64,000 bases of DNA from Symsagittifera roscoffensis (GCF_963678635.1 NC_087068.1:10424027-10488026); one strand, 5' to 3'; counted from the first letter of the stretch, positions 10,265-22,317 are shown. The notes: generated from the letters alone by a model not told the origin. Made by a program: numbers and translations.

Positions 10265-12336
10265 CTGGAATTTAATAAACTAAATTATTTTCCTATACGT
10301 ATGCATCAATGTAAAAAATAACTACAATCCGCGATATCAAGCTTTCAAATTAATGATTTTTAGCTTTTGACAAATTTATCGTACAACAGCTAAAATTTTT
10401 GATTTAACTCTCGCTGCTTTTAGTCAAACATCTTAATTTTTTTATTTGAGTTTTTGCTATTTTTCTTTTGTCGACAATGCTGTGAAGAAAACTTGAGGCG
10501 CAGCTTTTTGTTGGATGAAAGTTGTTTTGGTCTCGAATGGAACCTCTCTGAAAAATCGCAATCGTCGAAAGTTGTTCCTTTGTTTCAAATGCAATTTCGA
10601 AATTGAGGTTTCAATTGCACTGCCATTTTGCAATCTCAACCTAAGATTTTAATTCAAAATTTATGGCCGCAATGTTCAATAAAATTGATAATAACAACTT
10701 CATCGGACAACCTCTTACTCTTTTGAGTTATTTCAGACATTTAGAATTTGAAATGGCATTAAAACTAAAACCGAATTTGTAAATTAGTGGTTGAAACAGT
10801 CAAAGGAGCAACGCAAAACAATTGTGCTTTTTCAGAGATGTCGTTTTTTAAAGCAAATTTAAGGCCACAACCTCAAACTAAGTTTCCTTCAAAATTGACC
10901 ATGCAATTGTTCAGAGCGAAAAAACAAAGCCAACGCAAAAACAGCCAAAATCAAATCCAACAGAGCGAAAGACGTACAAAAGACAAGACAGCGCTGATTA
11001 AAATTTTTGGAACAAACTGATTAAAACTCGAAAAAAAAAACAATTTTCCTTCGAATTTGTTAAGTTTAGACAAAAATAAGGAAGAAAATATTTTCCGTGA
11101 ATTTCAGCAGAAATAACATTCCGCAATTTATTTTGCATATTCGCGTCCCATTTTTACCCCAAAAATTGATCATTGTTGGTTTCTTTAGTCAACTAGAACT
11201 AATGCTAACACTACTGGGTCAATTGCTGACAGAACTATGTAATAGTGAGCTTGTCATGTAGCCCAGTAAAATTTTGAGAAGGGTATTACCTCCAAAAAGT
11301 AAAGAATCAACTTAAACAAAAATCAATTATATAAAACAAAATTGAGAAAATTATACCCTTCTCAAACTTTGTTCAGCTACATAAGACGCTCACTCTGATT
11401 AATTTTGTTAGCATTTGGTTGGGTAGTTTTGGCTTAATGTTTGATTGAAAAAAAGTCATATTAAACCCTTTTTTTAAAATTTGGGGTCCGAATTTCGCAA
11501 AGTAAGTTGCAACATATTAATCCGCTAAAGCTCTAAATAAGTTCATCCTACTAGTTTTCCGTCTAAATTTAATCCAAAAAAAACTTGTTCTAATTTTTTT
11601 TTCTTTTTTTTCGGATAGTTTCAATCAACAATGTCAGTTCTTGATGACAGAAAATTGATTGCAACTATGTTTTAAAAGGATTTTTTGATTGAAAACGCTG
11701 TCAAAAAGTTTCAAAAACTTAGGTTTCAGCATTTTTATCCTCCAAGGTATCGTTTTTTTTAGCCTCCAAAAAATTATTTTCTTAGATTATGCTGATGAAT
11801 AACTTGTAAAAGTCAAAATACTGCACGGGTAATCTAGTTTGAAAACAAATTGTCCTTATTTTAGGAAATGTATAGCCTGTTAAGTATAAAAACCTAAAAT
11901 ACGTCTTGAAAGAAGCAGAAGAACATTTTCACTCTCAATTCGTCAAAGGAACAAAGCAAGAAAGTATTTTAAAAAATACTTCGTTCAAATCCATCAGATG
12001 TTTTAGATGGGTTCCAAAATATATACAATCACGGGATTTAGAAGATGCAACTTTTAGTTTTCAAGCGATGAAATGAATGATAAGTTTTTAGTTTTCAAGC
12101 GATGAAAAGAACAAAAAGTTTCCATGTTTCACCTATTTTCTCTGCAACTATTGAATTTCCCTGGTTGAAATTTCATCACAAGAAAACGGCCGAGACGCGA
12201 AAAAGTTTTCGTTCATTTCATCGCTTGAAAACTAAACTCTAGCTTAGCGACTGTAGAAAAAACCCAAATATTTAACTTCTTCGCACTATGTAAATAGCAG
12301 AAATCGAATAGAGGTAATGAAAAGTATCAAACTTAC
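10265..12336. other. Intron between the two large coiled-coil exons
   Basis: AT-rich. It contains the inverted-repeat element at 12050-12240 and no other feature I can support. The frame on the plus strand at 10787-11020 starts at GTG, is lysine/glutamine-rich and has no splice or family support. Confidence 0.5.
12050..12240. repeat. Short inverted-repeat (MITE-like) element
   Basis: The word 'tttagttttcaagcgatgaa' occurs at about 12053 and again at 12087 in the same orientation, then inverted near 12214-12236 ('ttcatcgcttgaaaactaaa'). The outer pair defines a ~190-bp hairpin-forming element with one extra internal end. It lies just 3' of the large coiled-coil exon (minus strand), inside the intron. 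Confidence 0.65.
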
Positions 12337-12818
12337 ATTCCTTGTTGTCAGACGTTTTTGCTGTTAGACTTTTTGCTCCTTTTGTAGCAAGTTGCTTGGC
12401 CAGTTCTATCTCAAAGTTTTGTGTCCACTTTTGAAGCTCCTTTTCCAATCTATCTTTTTCTTTTTTTAACTGTTTAAATTGATTTGAAAAACGTAGTTCT
12501 TGTTCTTGTTTATCTTCTTCGTATTTCCTTTTTGTGTCTTCTTGCTGTTTCTCCATCTGTGCAATTTTTGACTGCAATTCTTTGGAGCTGCCTTGGGCTT
12601 TCATTTTTTTCTGTTGTTCTTTCAGGCCCATTAGTTCTTGCTCCCAAAATGCCTGCTTTGCTGCAGACTCCTCGGCTTGTTCAGCCCGCAAAATTTCTTG
12701 GTTTTTTTGAATTTGTTGAATCTGTAGCTCGAAAGTGCGTTTTTGAGCGTTCATATCCTTTTCCAGTGCTTCTTTAACTTTTTGCTGGTTTAATTTGTAA
12801 TCCTCAAATTCTTGCGTT
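12337..12818 (-). CDS. First large coiled-coil exon of the RING-AIG1 gene
   Basis: Flanked by acceptor TTGATTTTCAG and the strong donor GGAAT|GTAAGT. It starts with one base (A) that completes a two-base codon (AG+A, Arg), which fits either the GTPase exon or the last 42-nt exon. It ends with one base that joins the next exon. It encodes about 160 residues of charged coiled coil. The second half (KELQSKIAQME ... FKQLKKEKDRLEKEL) lines up residue for residue with the 9734-10264 exon. No enzymatic motif. It continues the heptad pattern begun at the end of the GTPase exon. Confidence 0.85.
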
Positions 12819-14257
12819 CTGAAAATCAAATAACTTCTTCTTTTTAAATACTTATCTTAGGAGACTTCGCAAGGGCAAAATTGTCGCTTTTTAGATACAA
12901 AATTTCATGATGTTCTGGTTTTAAAACTTATTTGTATAATAGTGTATATCATTTAGCCCTCAAAATCTAATTAGCTTAACAAAAACAAACATAGACAAAA
13001 ACGAGTTGGAATAGAATCAATGAGCTCAAGAAAAGCCAAAAATTATGATGCTTTGTGGCTTGACATTTGGTTTAATTTAAAGCAAGTCAAATCCATTTGC
13101 TACAGAGAAAGCAGAGCACCAAAATTTTGAAATGTTCGAACTTTGGACAAAAAATATAAATTTGAAGCTATAATAATTTGAAGGTCTTTTTATCAACACT
13201 TTTATGCTCAAACAAAAATTATTTGTGTTCATCAAATAAAAATTTTGAAATATATAAAGCTGCAATTAAAAAATCAGCCCAAAAAGAAATACCTAGGTCA
13301 AAAATTGGTTTATTCCTCTGAGATATTATTTGAACCTAAAAATCGTGTTTGTAATTGGAGAGCGCAATTTGCTTTCATTTTATCATATGAATTTAAATTG
13401 AACTCAAAAAAAAAATCAAAATTCAAGTCGACGAATTTTATTTTTGAGCTTGATCGATACTTTTTCCTTACTATATTTTCCAGGAACAAAACTGTCAGGA
13501 ACAATTTTTTTTTCAAAAACAAAAATTGTAATAACTTTGCAATATTTTTCAGGAACGAAAACGGAAACAAAATCTCGTTCTATATTAGTGTTTAACTATG
13601 TTCACTGACACTTAATCAATGTGTTTTGCTGTTATTTTTTGACGTCTAACATTCAGTTTTATACGCACAGCACAATTGCTACAATTAAGTGTCAGTGAAC
13701 GTACTCAAGACACTTAATAGGTCGTGATGGTTTTTTATGGAGTTCAGTTCAATTTTTTGTTGAAAGGACGGCAAACTCCCTTATCAAACAGCAACGGTGT
13801 TAAAGTCACAAAAAACTTTCTAGTGTTTTGAAAGTAGATTTTGATTTATAAGTTTCCCCAGCGGAATGAAAAATTGATCTAATGACCCAGCTTTCGCAAG
13901 TTTGAGTAATTTTATTAACAAAGCGTCGATCATAATTTGTATTTTAAAAATCATTAGTTTGAGTCTTAAAGCTCATCTATTGTTTTTAATTTAAAAAATT
14001 AGTCCTGTGTTTTTCTGTTTTTTTTTGCTTTCATTGACACTTTTTAGTTGACTAAAGTTCGTATGTTGACTATGTTTGAAAAAGCTATATCATATTTCGC
14101 GCTCAAACAAAAGCTAATATTAACAAAATTACATTGTGTAGAACTGCAAACGGATTTAAAGGTGCGAGGTGGGGACACCCTTATCCTTTCAAAATTCCAG
14201 TTTTTTTCGGTCAAAACCTTCCTTTAAAAAGTGCCCTACAACAATTTTTGGTATCAT
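12819..14257. other. Intron sequence 3' of the microexon array (minus sense)
   Basis: AT-rich intron. 'actatgttcactgacacttaat' near 13593 and its inverse 'attaagtgtcagtgaacgta' near 13684 form a ~110-bp hairpin. The overlapping frames at 13245-13595 on both strands are low-complexity and unsupported. Confidence 0.45.
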
Positions 14258-14427
14258 TTTTGGTAAATATCGGTTTTTTATTTTTTTTTTCAGGAAAAAG
14301 TGACGGGAAAATCAATTTGGGCGAATCAAAGAATTAGGTAGACAAATTTTTCAAAAATCCTACTCCTCAAAATTCTAACATCCCTGCCTGGTTTTAATAT
14401 CGGTAGGATTATAGTAGTAAAGCTTAC

Positions 14428-14469
14428 CTTTTGTCCAATTGTGTGGTGATCACCTTGATTTCATTTTCG
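14428..14469 (-). CDS. 42-nt coiled-coil microexon, copy 3 in transcript order
   Basis: Acceptor TATTTCAG and donor AAAAG|GTAAGC flank exactly 42 nt. It starts by completing a two-base codon (AG+C, Ser) and ends with AG, so it is symmetric and can be included any number of times without changing frame. Encoded segment: S-ENEIKVITTQLDK, 14 residues, two heptads with Ile5/Ile8/Leu12 in a/d positions. The sequence is identical in all three copies. Confidence 0.7.
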
Positions 14470-14877
14470 CTGAAATATTGAACAATTTTTTTAACTGCAA
14501 TCATAGTTATTCGTTCAGAACGAGTGAATTTATCACGTGGAAAGTTTTTTGGCTTTGTTTTCCTCTCCTTGGCTCTTTAAGTTTAATTCTCCCTTATACT
14601 GTAAAACAATTTTTGCTAATCATCGGTGATTTGAGTTGGAATCTTATAGAAGCAATTTCAGTGTTTATTCAGATTTCAGATATGATTTTCAGATATGTTT
14701 TCAGATACGATTTTGGTAAATATCGGTTTTTTATTTTTTTTCAGGAAAGTGACCGGAAAATCAATTTGGGCGACTCAAAGAATTAGGTAGACAAATTTTT
14801 CAAAAATCCTATCCCTCAAAGTTCTTAAGACCCCTGCCTGATTTTAATATCGGTATGATTATAGTAGTAAAGCATAC

Positions 14878-14919
14878 CTTTTGTCCAATTGTGTGGTGAT
14901 CACCTTGATTTCATTTTCG
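14878..14919 (-). CDS. 42-nt coiled-coil microexon, copy 2 in transcript order
   Basis: Same 42 bases as the copy at 14428-14469, with acceptor TATTTCAG and donor AAAAG|GTATGC (a slightly different donor). Joined in series with the other copies, it keeps the heptad register. Confidence 0.7.
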
Positions 14920-15326
14920 CTGAAATATTAAACAATTTTTTTAACTGCAATCATAGTTATTCGTTCAAAACGAGTGAATTTATCATGTGGAAAGTTTTTT
15001 GGCTTTGATTTCTCTCCTTGGCTCTTTAAGTTTTTTTCTCCCTTATACTGTAACACAATTTTTGCTAATCATCGGTGATTTGAGTTGGAATCTTATAGAA
15101 GCACTTTCAGTGTTTATTCAGATTTCAGATATGATTTTCAGATATGATTTCAGATATGATTTTGGTAAATATCGGTTTTTTATTTTTTTTCAGAAAAAAG
15201 TGCCGGAAAATCAATTTGGGTGACTCAAAGAATTAGGTAGACAATTTTTTCAAAAATCCTAACCCTCAAAGTTCTAAGATCCCTGCCTGGTTTTAATATC
15301 GGTATGATTATAGTAGTAAAGCATAC

Positions 15327-15368
15327 CTTTTGTCCAATTGTGTGGTGATCACCTTGATTTCATTTTCG
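15327..15368 (-). CDS. 42-nt coiled-coil microexon, copy 1 in transcript order
   Basis: Same 42 bases, acceptor TATTTCAG and donor AAAAG|GTATGC. It is the first microexon after the GTPase exon, whose last two bases (AG) it completes to Ser. The end of the GTPase exon (KLVEQIEN) already shows the a/d spacing that these repeats continue. Confidence 0.7.
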
Positions 15369-16118
15369 CTGAAATATTAAAGAATTTTTATAACTGCAAT
15401 CATAGTTATTCGTTCAGAACGAGTGAATTTATCACGTGGAAAGTTTTTTGTCTTTGTTTTCCTCTCCTTGGCTCTTTAAGTTTACTTCTCCCTTTTACTG
15501 TAAAACATCTTTTGCTAATCATCGGTGATTTGAGTTGGAATCTTATAGAAGCACTTTCAGTGTTTATTCAGATTTCAGATATGATTTTCATAAGAATTCT
15601 TAACGTCGAGAAATATTGCGTATTATGTGGTTGAAGGTATCAATTGAAATATGTTTTTACCACTGCTTTAAGGTTGTTTTTGTTGTCATAAGCTAATTAG
15701 TAAAAAGAGCAGAAAAAAATGCAAAACTGGGAAAACGAAAACATAATAAAAAACAAATTCACCAATTGGCAATCAACAGGCCCCCTTCCATTTTGGTACT
15801 ATTTTATGATATCAATTTTCGGCATCGAGACGTTGCTTTTTTTCTAAAGGTGCTTTTCGTAATCAAAGTTTGATGAAAAAAGGGGCGCCAAAGAACTGCG
15901 CTCTCTTGTCAAGATTTATTGCATTTTTTGGCCTGCATTTTTTAGCCTGCGCGAGTTAACCTGCCCATAAATTTTGGGGGCTTTAAAAGACTTTGTTAGT
16001 GCTCGTAAAGTCAATTTTTTAGCCTAAATTTGGCTCATCTTTAAAAATTCACCCTTCCTCATGAAAAATTTAGATCCGCGCCTGGCTGAAATTATAATCA
16101 ATTTTGAAATAATTTCAC

Positions 16119-16911
16119 CTGTTTTCTATCTGTTCGACTAGTTTAGCCTTTTCTGATTGAGCTTTTTTCACTCGGTCAGTCGGCAGCTCCGGTGCCCCTT
16201 GAAGCATAGACCAAAGCTGTTCTATCGAAGACTGGAATGTCTGTTCGGACGTTTTGTCGCTTCTATCCCTACACGAGTCTATAAAGAGATACTTTAGCGC
16301 ACGACAGCTGGGAAACTTTTTCCGTACAGCAAGCAGATACTCCTGTGCTAGTTTTTGGTCAGTTTTCCCTGCTGATCTTTCTCGATCTTCTTTGGTAGAC
16401 TCCTTCATTGAGAGCCGAGTGAAAATGACCACCGTCTGAGACCAGAACGGCTCGCCGAACATCTCTTGGAGTATTCCAATCATTCCGACGAGCGATCCTT
16501 CTAGACGGGGACTTTGTCCATTCACTGCTATAGCGAAAAGATTCACATGGTCACATCTGGTCTTAAGAGTTGTTCTTAAGTCCTCTATGATGTCGGTGTC
16601 CGTATCCCTATCGGGATCATCAAAACCGATAGTATCTATTATACTGATCGGTCGGATGATATTCCCATTAAAGTACACATTCGCCAAAGTAGTGTGCTCA
16701 GTGCAACTTTGGGCATCGGCGGAGACTGTAAACATCGGATTGTTGAAATCTAGACCAGCCAAGATGTTGCAAAGACTACTCTTGCCTGTGCCGGTTTTAC
16801 CAACAATGAGGATTTTTCGTCGCTCATTGTAAACTAGATTCTTCACGATGCTTACCCGTTCGTTTCCAGGTGGCTTGTGGCGGGGAGTTTTTGAAGTAGC
16901 CCCCGAGCCGA
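16119..16911 (-). CDS. AIG1/GIMAP-type GTPase exon
   Basis: One exon encodes the whole GTPase domain (about 263 residues). Acceptor TTTTTTTAG precedes 'TC', which completes the one-base codon left by the RING exon; donor ACAG|GTGAAA leaves two bases, matching the next exon. Visible motifs: P-loop GKTGTGKSS (about residues 147-155 of the joined protein), a switch-region Thr pair in EHTTL, and DTIGFDD as G3 (about 202). The guanine-specificity position reads IFTRLSMKE, not a classical NKxD, as is usual in AIG1 proteins. The family binds GTP and often oligomerises on membranes; in vertebrates (GIMAPs) it acts in lymphocytes. No transmembrane segment is visible here. The C-terminus runs into a coiled coil. 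Well-conserved motifs argue for a live gene. Confidence 0.9.
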
Positions 16912-18640
16912 CTAAAAAAATTGCAAAGTTATTCTGTTAATTGAGTGAGGATGGAAAAGTGGCTCCGGCTCTCGGTCGCACTTTTGTTGGTTCGAAGCAT
17001 GCCATAATTTCAAGCTCGCTGCCTGGGGGACGGGGGGAGGGTGGTTTCGGAGGCAGCAAATGCATGGAACCCCGAAGCAGGGGGCACAATAGTGGTACTC
17101 AGTACGGAGCTGAACTGCTCGTATGTTGGTTCTTTCTTTGGTGGTTAAATGGTCTTAGTAAAGATTGAACAAGTGAAAGATAAACCCATAAAAATGTTTT
17201 AAAGCTCAGATTTTGCTTTGTTTTTGGGTTGTGGATTCGTTTTGTTTCTGAGGAGATTTCTGATTTTTATAGCAGGTGATATTCAAATTTTGTAAATTGA
17301 AAGAACAGATATTTTGCTTTAGATTGTTTTTAACCGTTCAATATCTTTTTTGTTCCGACCATTGATAATGTGGAAGAATTTTGTGTTTTGGTGCTTTAGT
17401 TTTTTCTGTCTTTTTTTCTCTCAAAATCAGGCGCAACAAATGATCATTGGAATAAGTCGAGTGATATATCTTAAAAAAGGCGTTTCAGTTTTGATTCGAA
17501 CAATATTTAGAAAAATGTTAAAAAACCTGTATCAAAATCGAAAAAACCGATTTCAATTCTCAGGATGAAAGTTTGATCCTAGTAAAATGAAACTAGGTCA
17601 GAATGGCTCATTTAGGGTTTACTTGGTGAAAAAAAGTTTCTGAAAGTAATTCAAATTTGTTGCAAAAAGCTGATAAAAAATTGGTTTTCTTTCAATTTGT
17701 TTTTTTTTTTTCATTTTTTATGGAATTTTTGACGACACTATTTTGTATAATTCTTAAAACAAACTAATCACTAAAAACGACACTCATTTGATGACAATTA
17801 ACGAGCAAAAAGTTTTTTTTTATGAGTATGATCGGACATTTTGGTGCTACTCGCACATCAACTGGCTATCCTTGTCTTACTCTGCTTTTCTTGAATTTTT
17901 GTTTTCAGATTGAAAGTTATTTATTTCTTCTTCAGATCATCAAATTGCTGATTTTGTAATTTTATTTAATAGCCAAGTTTTTAGTTAATTTCTCTACCTC
18001 CGCTAGTTTCTGAACTTGAAAAATTCGTTTAAATTACCTCAAAAGCCGTTGGATTTGAGTTTTTTATTTAACGTCAAAATTCTGTGTACTTTGACGGAGA
18101 AAGATTTAATAATAAATCAGAATCTTTCTCCGAGTGCTACCTGATTTTGCGTGAGAAAAAAGACAAAAAGCCAAAACACACCCAAATACAACCGTTAGAT
18201 TCAGCCATAAAAATTCTCTACCTCAAAAATCCCTCAGCGGAGCCAATTTAAAGGTAACAACTTTTGAAAACGAGCTAAACAACTATCGAATTCTATGACG
18301 GAAAAGTTGACTCAAACCTTGCAATTTTCAAAGTGAACTCAAGACATCCTAGATTCAGACAACAATATTAGATCCAGGGTCTGAACTTCAAACATAGTGT
18401 CAAAAAAGAAACAACTTGCAGAGCCAAAAATAAAACCCCACTACAAATTTCTTAGCTTGTGATTAGTCAAAAAGTATTCCATCGATTACATCCGATTCTA
18501 GCGATTGAAAGGGGATCACCGGATACTTTTCTCGTAGAACTAGTGTTAGGGAACTGTTTATAACCAATTAACTTTAAACAGTCAAAGAAATTTAAACTAC
18601 TTTTCCTCAACCGGTTAATTGCCCAATCAGCATATATCTA
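16912..18640. other. Intron 5' of the GTPase exon; GC-richer island at 16.94-17.12 kb
   Basis: A GC-richer block (about 16945-17120, with 'gcctgggggacggggggag') lies just upstream of the GTPase exon in transcript order. I find no acceptor/donor pair that makes it an exon in the required phase. The rest is AT-rich intron with no supported feature. Confidence 0.4.
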
Positions 18641-18692
18641 GCCGGCAGCGAGACCCGAAACCTTCCCCCATCGCCAGGCGCTGACAAACTGG

Positions 18693-19065
18693 ATGGAACC
18701 ACAGAGGAACAATCAACTGAGCTTTTCCGTCTACGAGTTAGTGAACTCTTCAGATAAAGCAGCAACTACAGAAGTAAGTCAGGGCGGAATGTGGGTCCGC
18801 CAACATTTTACGGTCAAAACTTATTTATAGTTGTTATCGATACCATTACCCAGCCGGTCAAAACTGCTACAGTTCCCATCACCTTAGACAGTTTTCCCCA
18901 GAGGAATCAACAGAGACCTCAACATTTCACAATTCGTCGTTGGAAGATAGTCTATTGGAGATCCATTTAGATGATATTCAATCTCTTTCCTCAACTGATC
19001 AATCACTTAGAATGACAGCGGAAAACTCAGGCGTTGAATTCGATATAAAGAGTGAAAGTTTTTAA
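18693..19065 (+). CDS. Candidate two-exon small protein gene nested in the intron
   Basis: Plus-strand ATG at 18693 (context ctggATGg) opens 27 codons ending at CAGAA|GTAAGT (donor 18774). A phase-0 acceptor TTAGACAG at 18884-18891 leads into 58 codons ending TAA at 19063-19065, with AATAAA at 19071-19076. Product would be about 84 residues, acidic and Ser/Thr-rich (motif SLEDSLLEIHLDD), with no domain I recognise. The second reading frame is open from 18778 onward without splicing, so other start or exon choices are possible. Base composition is clearly less AT-rich than the surrounding intron. Confidence 0.35.
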
Positions 19066-19079
19066 ACCGGAATAAAAAA

Positions 19080-21534
19080 CCATTAGCCAAAAAAAATCCA
19101 AAACACGATAAAATTTGATACATTTTGAACTATTAACTATTTCATTAGATGATCTTACTTTTTAAAACAGTGCTCTATCTATCTGAAACTAGGCAGCAAC
19201 TTAACTGAAACGCAGCTCAAACCTTCCAATACTCGGAAAAACTGTCAAAATTTGACAACTGTTACGTACAAATCATCAAATTAGACTCAGCATCTTTTCT
19301 AAACTTAAGCATTTACGCTCTATATCTACGTTGCTACTATTTTTCTGTCCGAGAAACTATCTATGTTGTAAAAAAACATCAATTGAAAAAATTAATTTTG
19401 TAAATAATTTTGAAATGTTGTTGAAAATTTACATGATTCTATTCTAACTGGAAATTTTATTAAAATTTTTTCAAACCTCTTTTGAGAGAGACAAAAGTAA
19501 AATCAAATTATATACAACTCTAAAAAAATTAAGTCAATTGTAATTTCTGAATATTATTCATTTTTCTGCTTATCTACCATAAACACGTACTTTATCCAGG
19601 TGTTTTATCACAATTATCTTCCAAGGTTCGTAAATGAAACAGATTTGCGAGAATTTTCTACGTCAAGTTAGAGAAACTATATCTGCTTATTAACAAAATT
19701 GGTGGATTTTTACAGTTTTATAATAATTTGAAGTTGTTCCACTTATTCATTTTTCTATGCCTCAATGAGCCTTATTATTTCTCAAAACAATTTCTCCAGC
19801 ACAGCTTTGTAGTAGTTTTGTTTGACAGTTCACGCAATTATGTAACTTAAACGCTGATTTTTGATGACTTTTGTATCTACTGTCCTCGAAAATAAAAGTT
19901 TTTTGATGAAATTTAGCACAGAAAGATAATTTAGTGGGAAAAGTGTATCAATTAACCGATCATTCTCTTCTCCAAATTAAGTATAAGGGAAATCTGCTCG
20001 AAAACTCTAAATTTTCCATAATTTCACTTAACTCCAAAACGATAGAAACAAAAACCCGATAAAAACTTATCGATGTTCATTCATGAGAGTTTCGCAGTTT
20101 CTTAAGCTTTTGTTCGTAACCTAAAATAAAGAAAATTTTCTCAATATTCACAAATAATTGACATAAATTTCAATTATTTTATGTTAATTGTTAATGTTTA
20201 GAAAAAATGTTTAGAAAAAATGTTAAAAAATTAATTTATTAAAAATGTTTGAGAAAAAAGTTAATAAGAATAATTTATCAATATTAACATTAATCTATAA
20301 CCTTAATAATAATTAACATTTTTCCTGTAAACTCAAAATTAACTTATTTTTGGTTTCTACTTGATCTATCATCTCCCAATTTGAGTTTGTTTCATTCCAA
20401 GTCGATTATCAATTTACTCAAAAATTGATTTTTTTTGGGATGGAAAAGAGGTATCATTTCAACGAACGTTCACTAATCCAAAAAAAAATTCAGCACCAAA
20501 AAAAAATTTTAGTTAGAAAATTTTAAACCAGAAAAAGTTATTTTCTTGTTTTCCCTTATAATTTTGAAGTAACTCATACTCCAGAGTTATATCAACCTTA
20601 ATCTGGAAGTAATACCAAAAACATCCCATTTTTTTGCTTTCATTCATCATTTAATAAACAATTTTCTGAATTCGTTGGAAAACAAAAAAATATTTTAGGA
20701 TTCTCAATAACTTGCTTAAAACACGGTAATCCATGAACGCAATCAAAGCCAACCGACTAAAAAACTTATAAAACAATAGCTTGGCAAAACAATTCAATTA
20801 GTTGATGTTTTATAAAAAATCAAGTTCTTTTTAATGGAAAAATTTTTAGCAAATACTTTTGGACTTATAATTACATAGTATATGCTTTTACTGCAAGTTT
20901 TAATAAAATAGAAAACCTGTAAGCAAGTCATCACTGCAGTTTTCACTATAGATCAAAGATTTTTGGATCAATTTCCATTGAGAATTTCACGATAATTTGA
21001 ACTCGATTCTTGCTGGTCTTTATCAAAATTGTATAGATTTTTAGATATTTTCAGACTCAGTAAAAATTATTATAGTAATTTTTCCTAGGTTGGATTTTGT
21101 ATATTTTTAAAGTTACCTTTCTGTGGATTGTCTTTGGAAACTGCTGATTGTGCTTTCTATCAGTATGAAGAAAGTTAATTTGACATGAAGAAGGCTGCTT
21201 TTCTAAATGAATACTCATTTTCTCGCTGCTATATGTATGAAAAATTACAATTCAGACACTTTGGAACTCCACAGATTTTACGATAACTTGACGCATTTTT
21301 ACGTGCATAGTCTCTAACACACTCAAGACACTTAACTCTTTCGTTTCTATTAATCTCAATACGTAGAGAAAGAACTTGAGAACAAATGAGAGATTTTAAA
21401 AGTCTCAAAAATTTTAGAAGGAGACTTGAATTGATCCAAAAAAATGAAAAAAAGAAATAAAAACTGCAAATTTTCTGACCAATTGTTTTTAACTTGAAGG
21501 AAAATCAGAATGGATTTCGTTCTTTTTGGTATAG
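19080..21534. other. Intron sequence, nothing recognisable
   Basis: Strongly AT-rich, with a very A/T-dense block at 20150-20300 built from variants of 'ttaatgtttagaaaaaatgt'. No gene, RNA or element ends could be supported. Confidence 0.5.
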
Positions 21535-21830
21535 CTGAAATATAAATCAACCAATCTGAATGGAGCCATGAAGTTTTCAAAAATTTTGATATCAGCCAAT
21601 CAGAATCAAACTTTACTTTATCAGGGACTTTTCAAAAGTTGTGATATCAACCAATCAGAATCAAGCTTTAATTATTCTTGAACTTTCAACAGTTTTGATA
21701 TCAAGCAATCAGTTCCGAGTCTTACCTTTAATTGAATTTTTATACATTTTTAAAAAATCAATTAAATTGATTTTCATTTTTAGCGGAATTTTAAACCGTT
21801 TTGATATCAAATAATCATGATTGAGCATTC
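21535..21830. repeat. ~54-bp minisatellite with GATATCAACCAATCAGAAT core
   Basis: The word 'gatatcarccaatcagaatc' recurs at 21588, 21643 and 21697 (spacing 54-55 bp). More degenerate copies lie near 21541 and 21803 (about two units further). The intervening parts ('ttcaaaagttttgatatc') are also shared. It lies in the long first intron of the RING-GTPase gene. Confidence 0.7.
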
Positions 21831-22317
21831 CATATTTTGAAATTTTTGATTGCATTAATTAACAAAATGGAGTATTTACAGATATAATTTTATCAAAGAT
21901 TATTAGGACACCTATGTGAAAGCATTTTCAAAAACACTCAGTTTGATTCACCCAAAATAAATGGTTTTCCTTGTCTTTTTATTTTATACGGTTTTCCCTT
22001 GATTTTTTATTTAATTTTTGATCACTCAATCTTAACTCATTCTAAAGAAGTACAGAAAATTGTTAACTTTTTCAACTAAAATTACACTTTTTTTTGCATT
22101 ATTGTCCAATTAGGACAACTTTTTGAAAGCAAACAGTAGAGGAACAAAGTTTTTAGTAACTTAATCCAAAATTCTGGAAAATCAACCAATAATTGGTAGA
22201 TGTATTTTGTCAATTTCGATTTCAATCAAATTGTTTCTTTTCTCAGATTTTTCGTTTCCGTTCTAGCTTCAAACTTAGAATCAGTGGAGAAAAATAGATT
22301 TGAACCAAAAAGTTGTC

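Larger units (their letters stand above)
14258..15592. repeat. Tandem array of three ~449-bp units carrying exons
   Basis: Three consecutive units of about 449 bp; for example 'ttttgtccaattgtgtggtg' starts near 14429, 14879 and 15328. Units differ by scattered substitutions and small indels. Each contains one 42-nt minus-strand exon with its own acceptor and donor, and a short 'cagatatgatttt' sub-repeat of variable copy number. The array lies wholly inside the interval between the GTPase exon and the first large coiled-coil exon. Confidence 0.9.

Noticed and set aside
12484-12777. 97-codon plus-strand hydrophobic frame
   Set aside because: Antisense of the first large coiled-coil exon, which has matching splice sites and phase.
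14439-15634. Repeated 78-115-codon plus-strand frames in the 449-bp array
   Set aside because: They arise because the array is tandem; the minus-strand 42-nt exons fit splice sites and reading phase, these do not.
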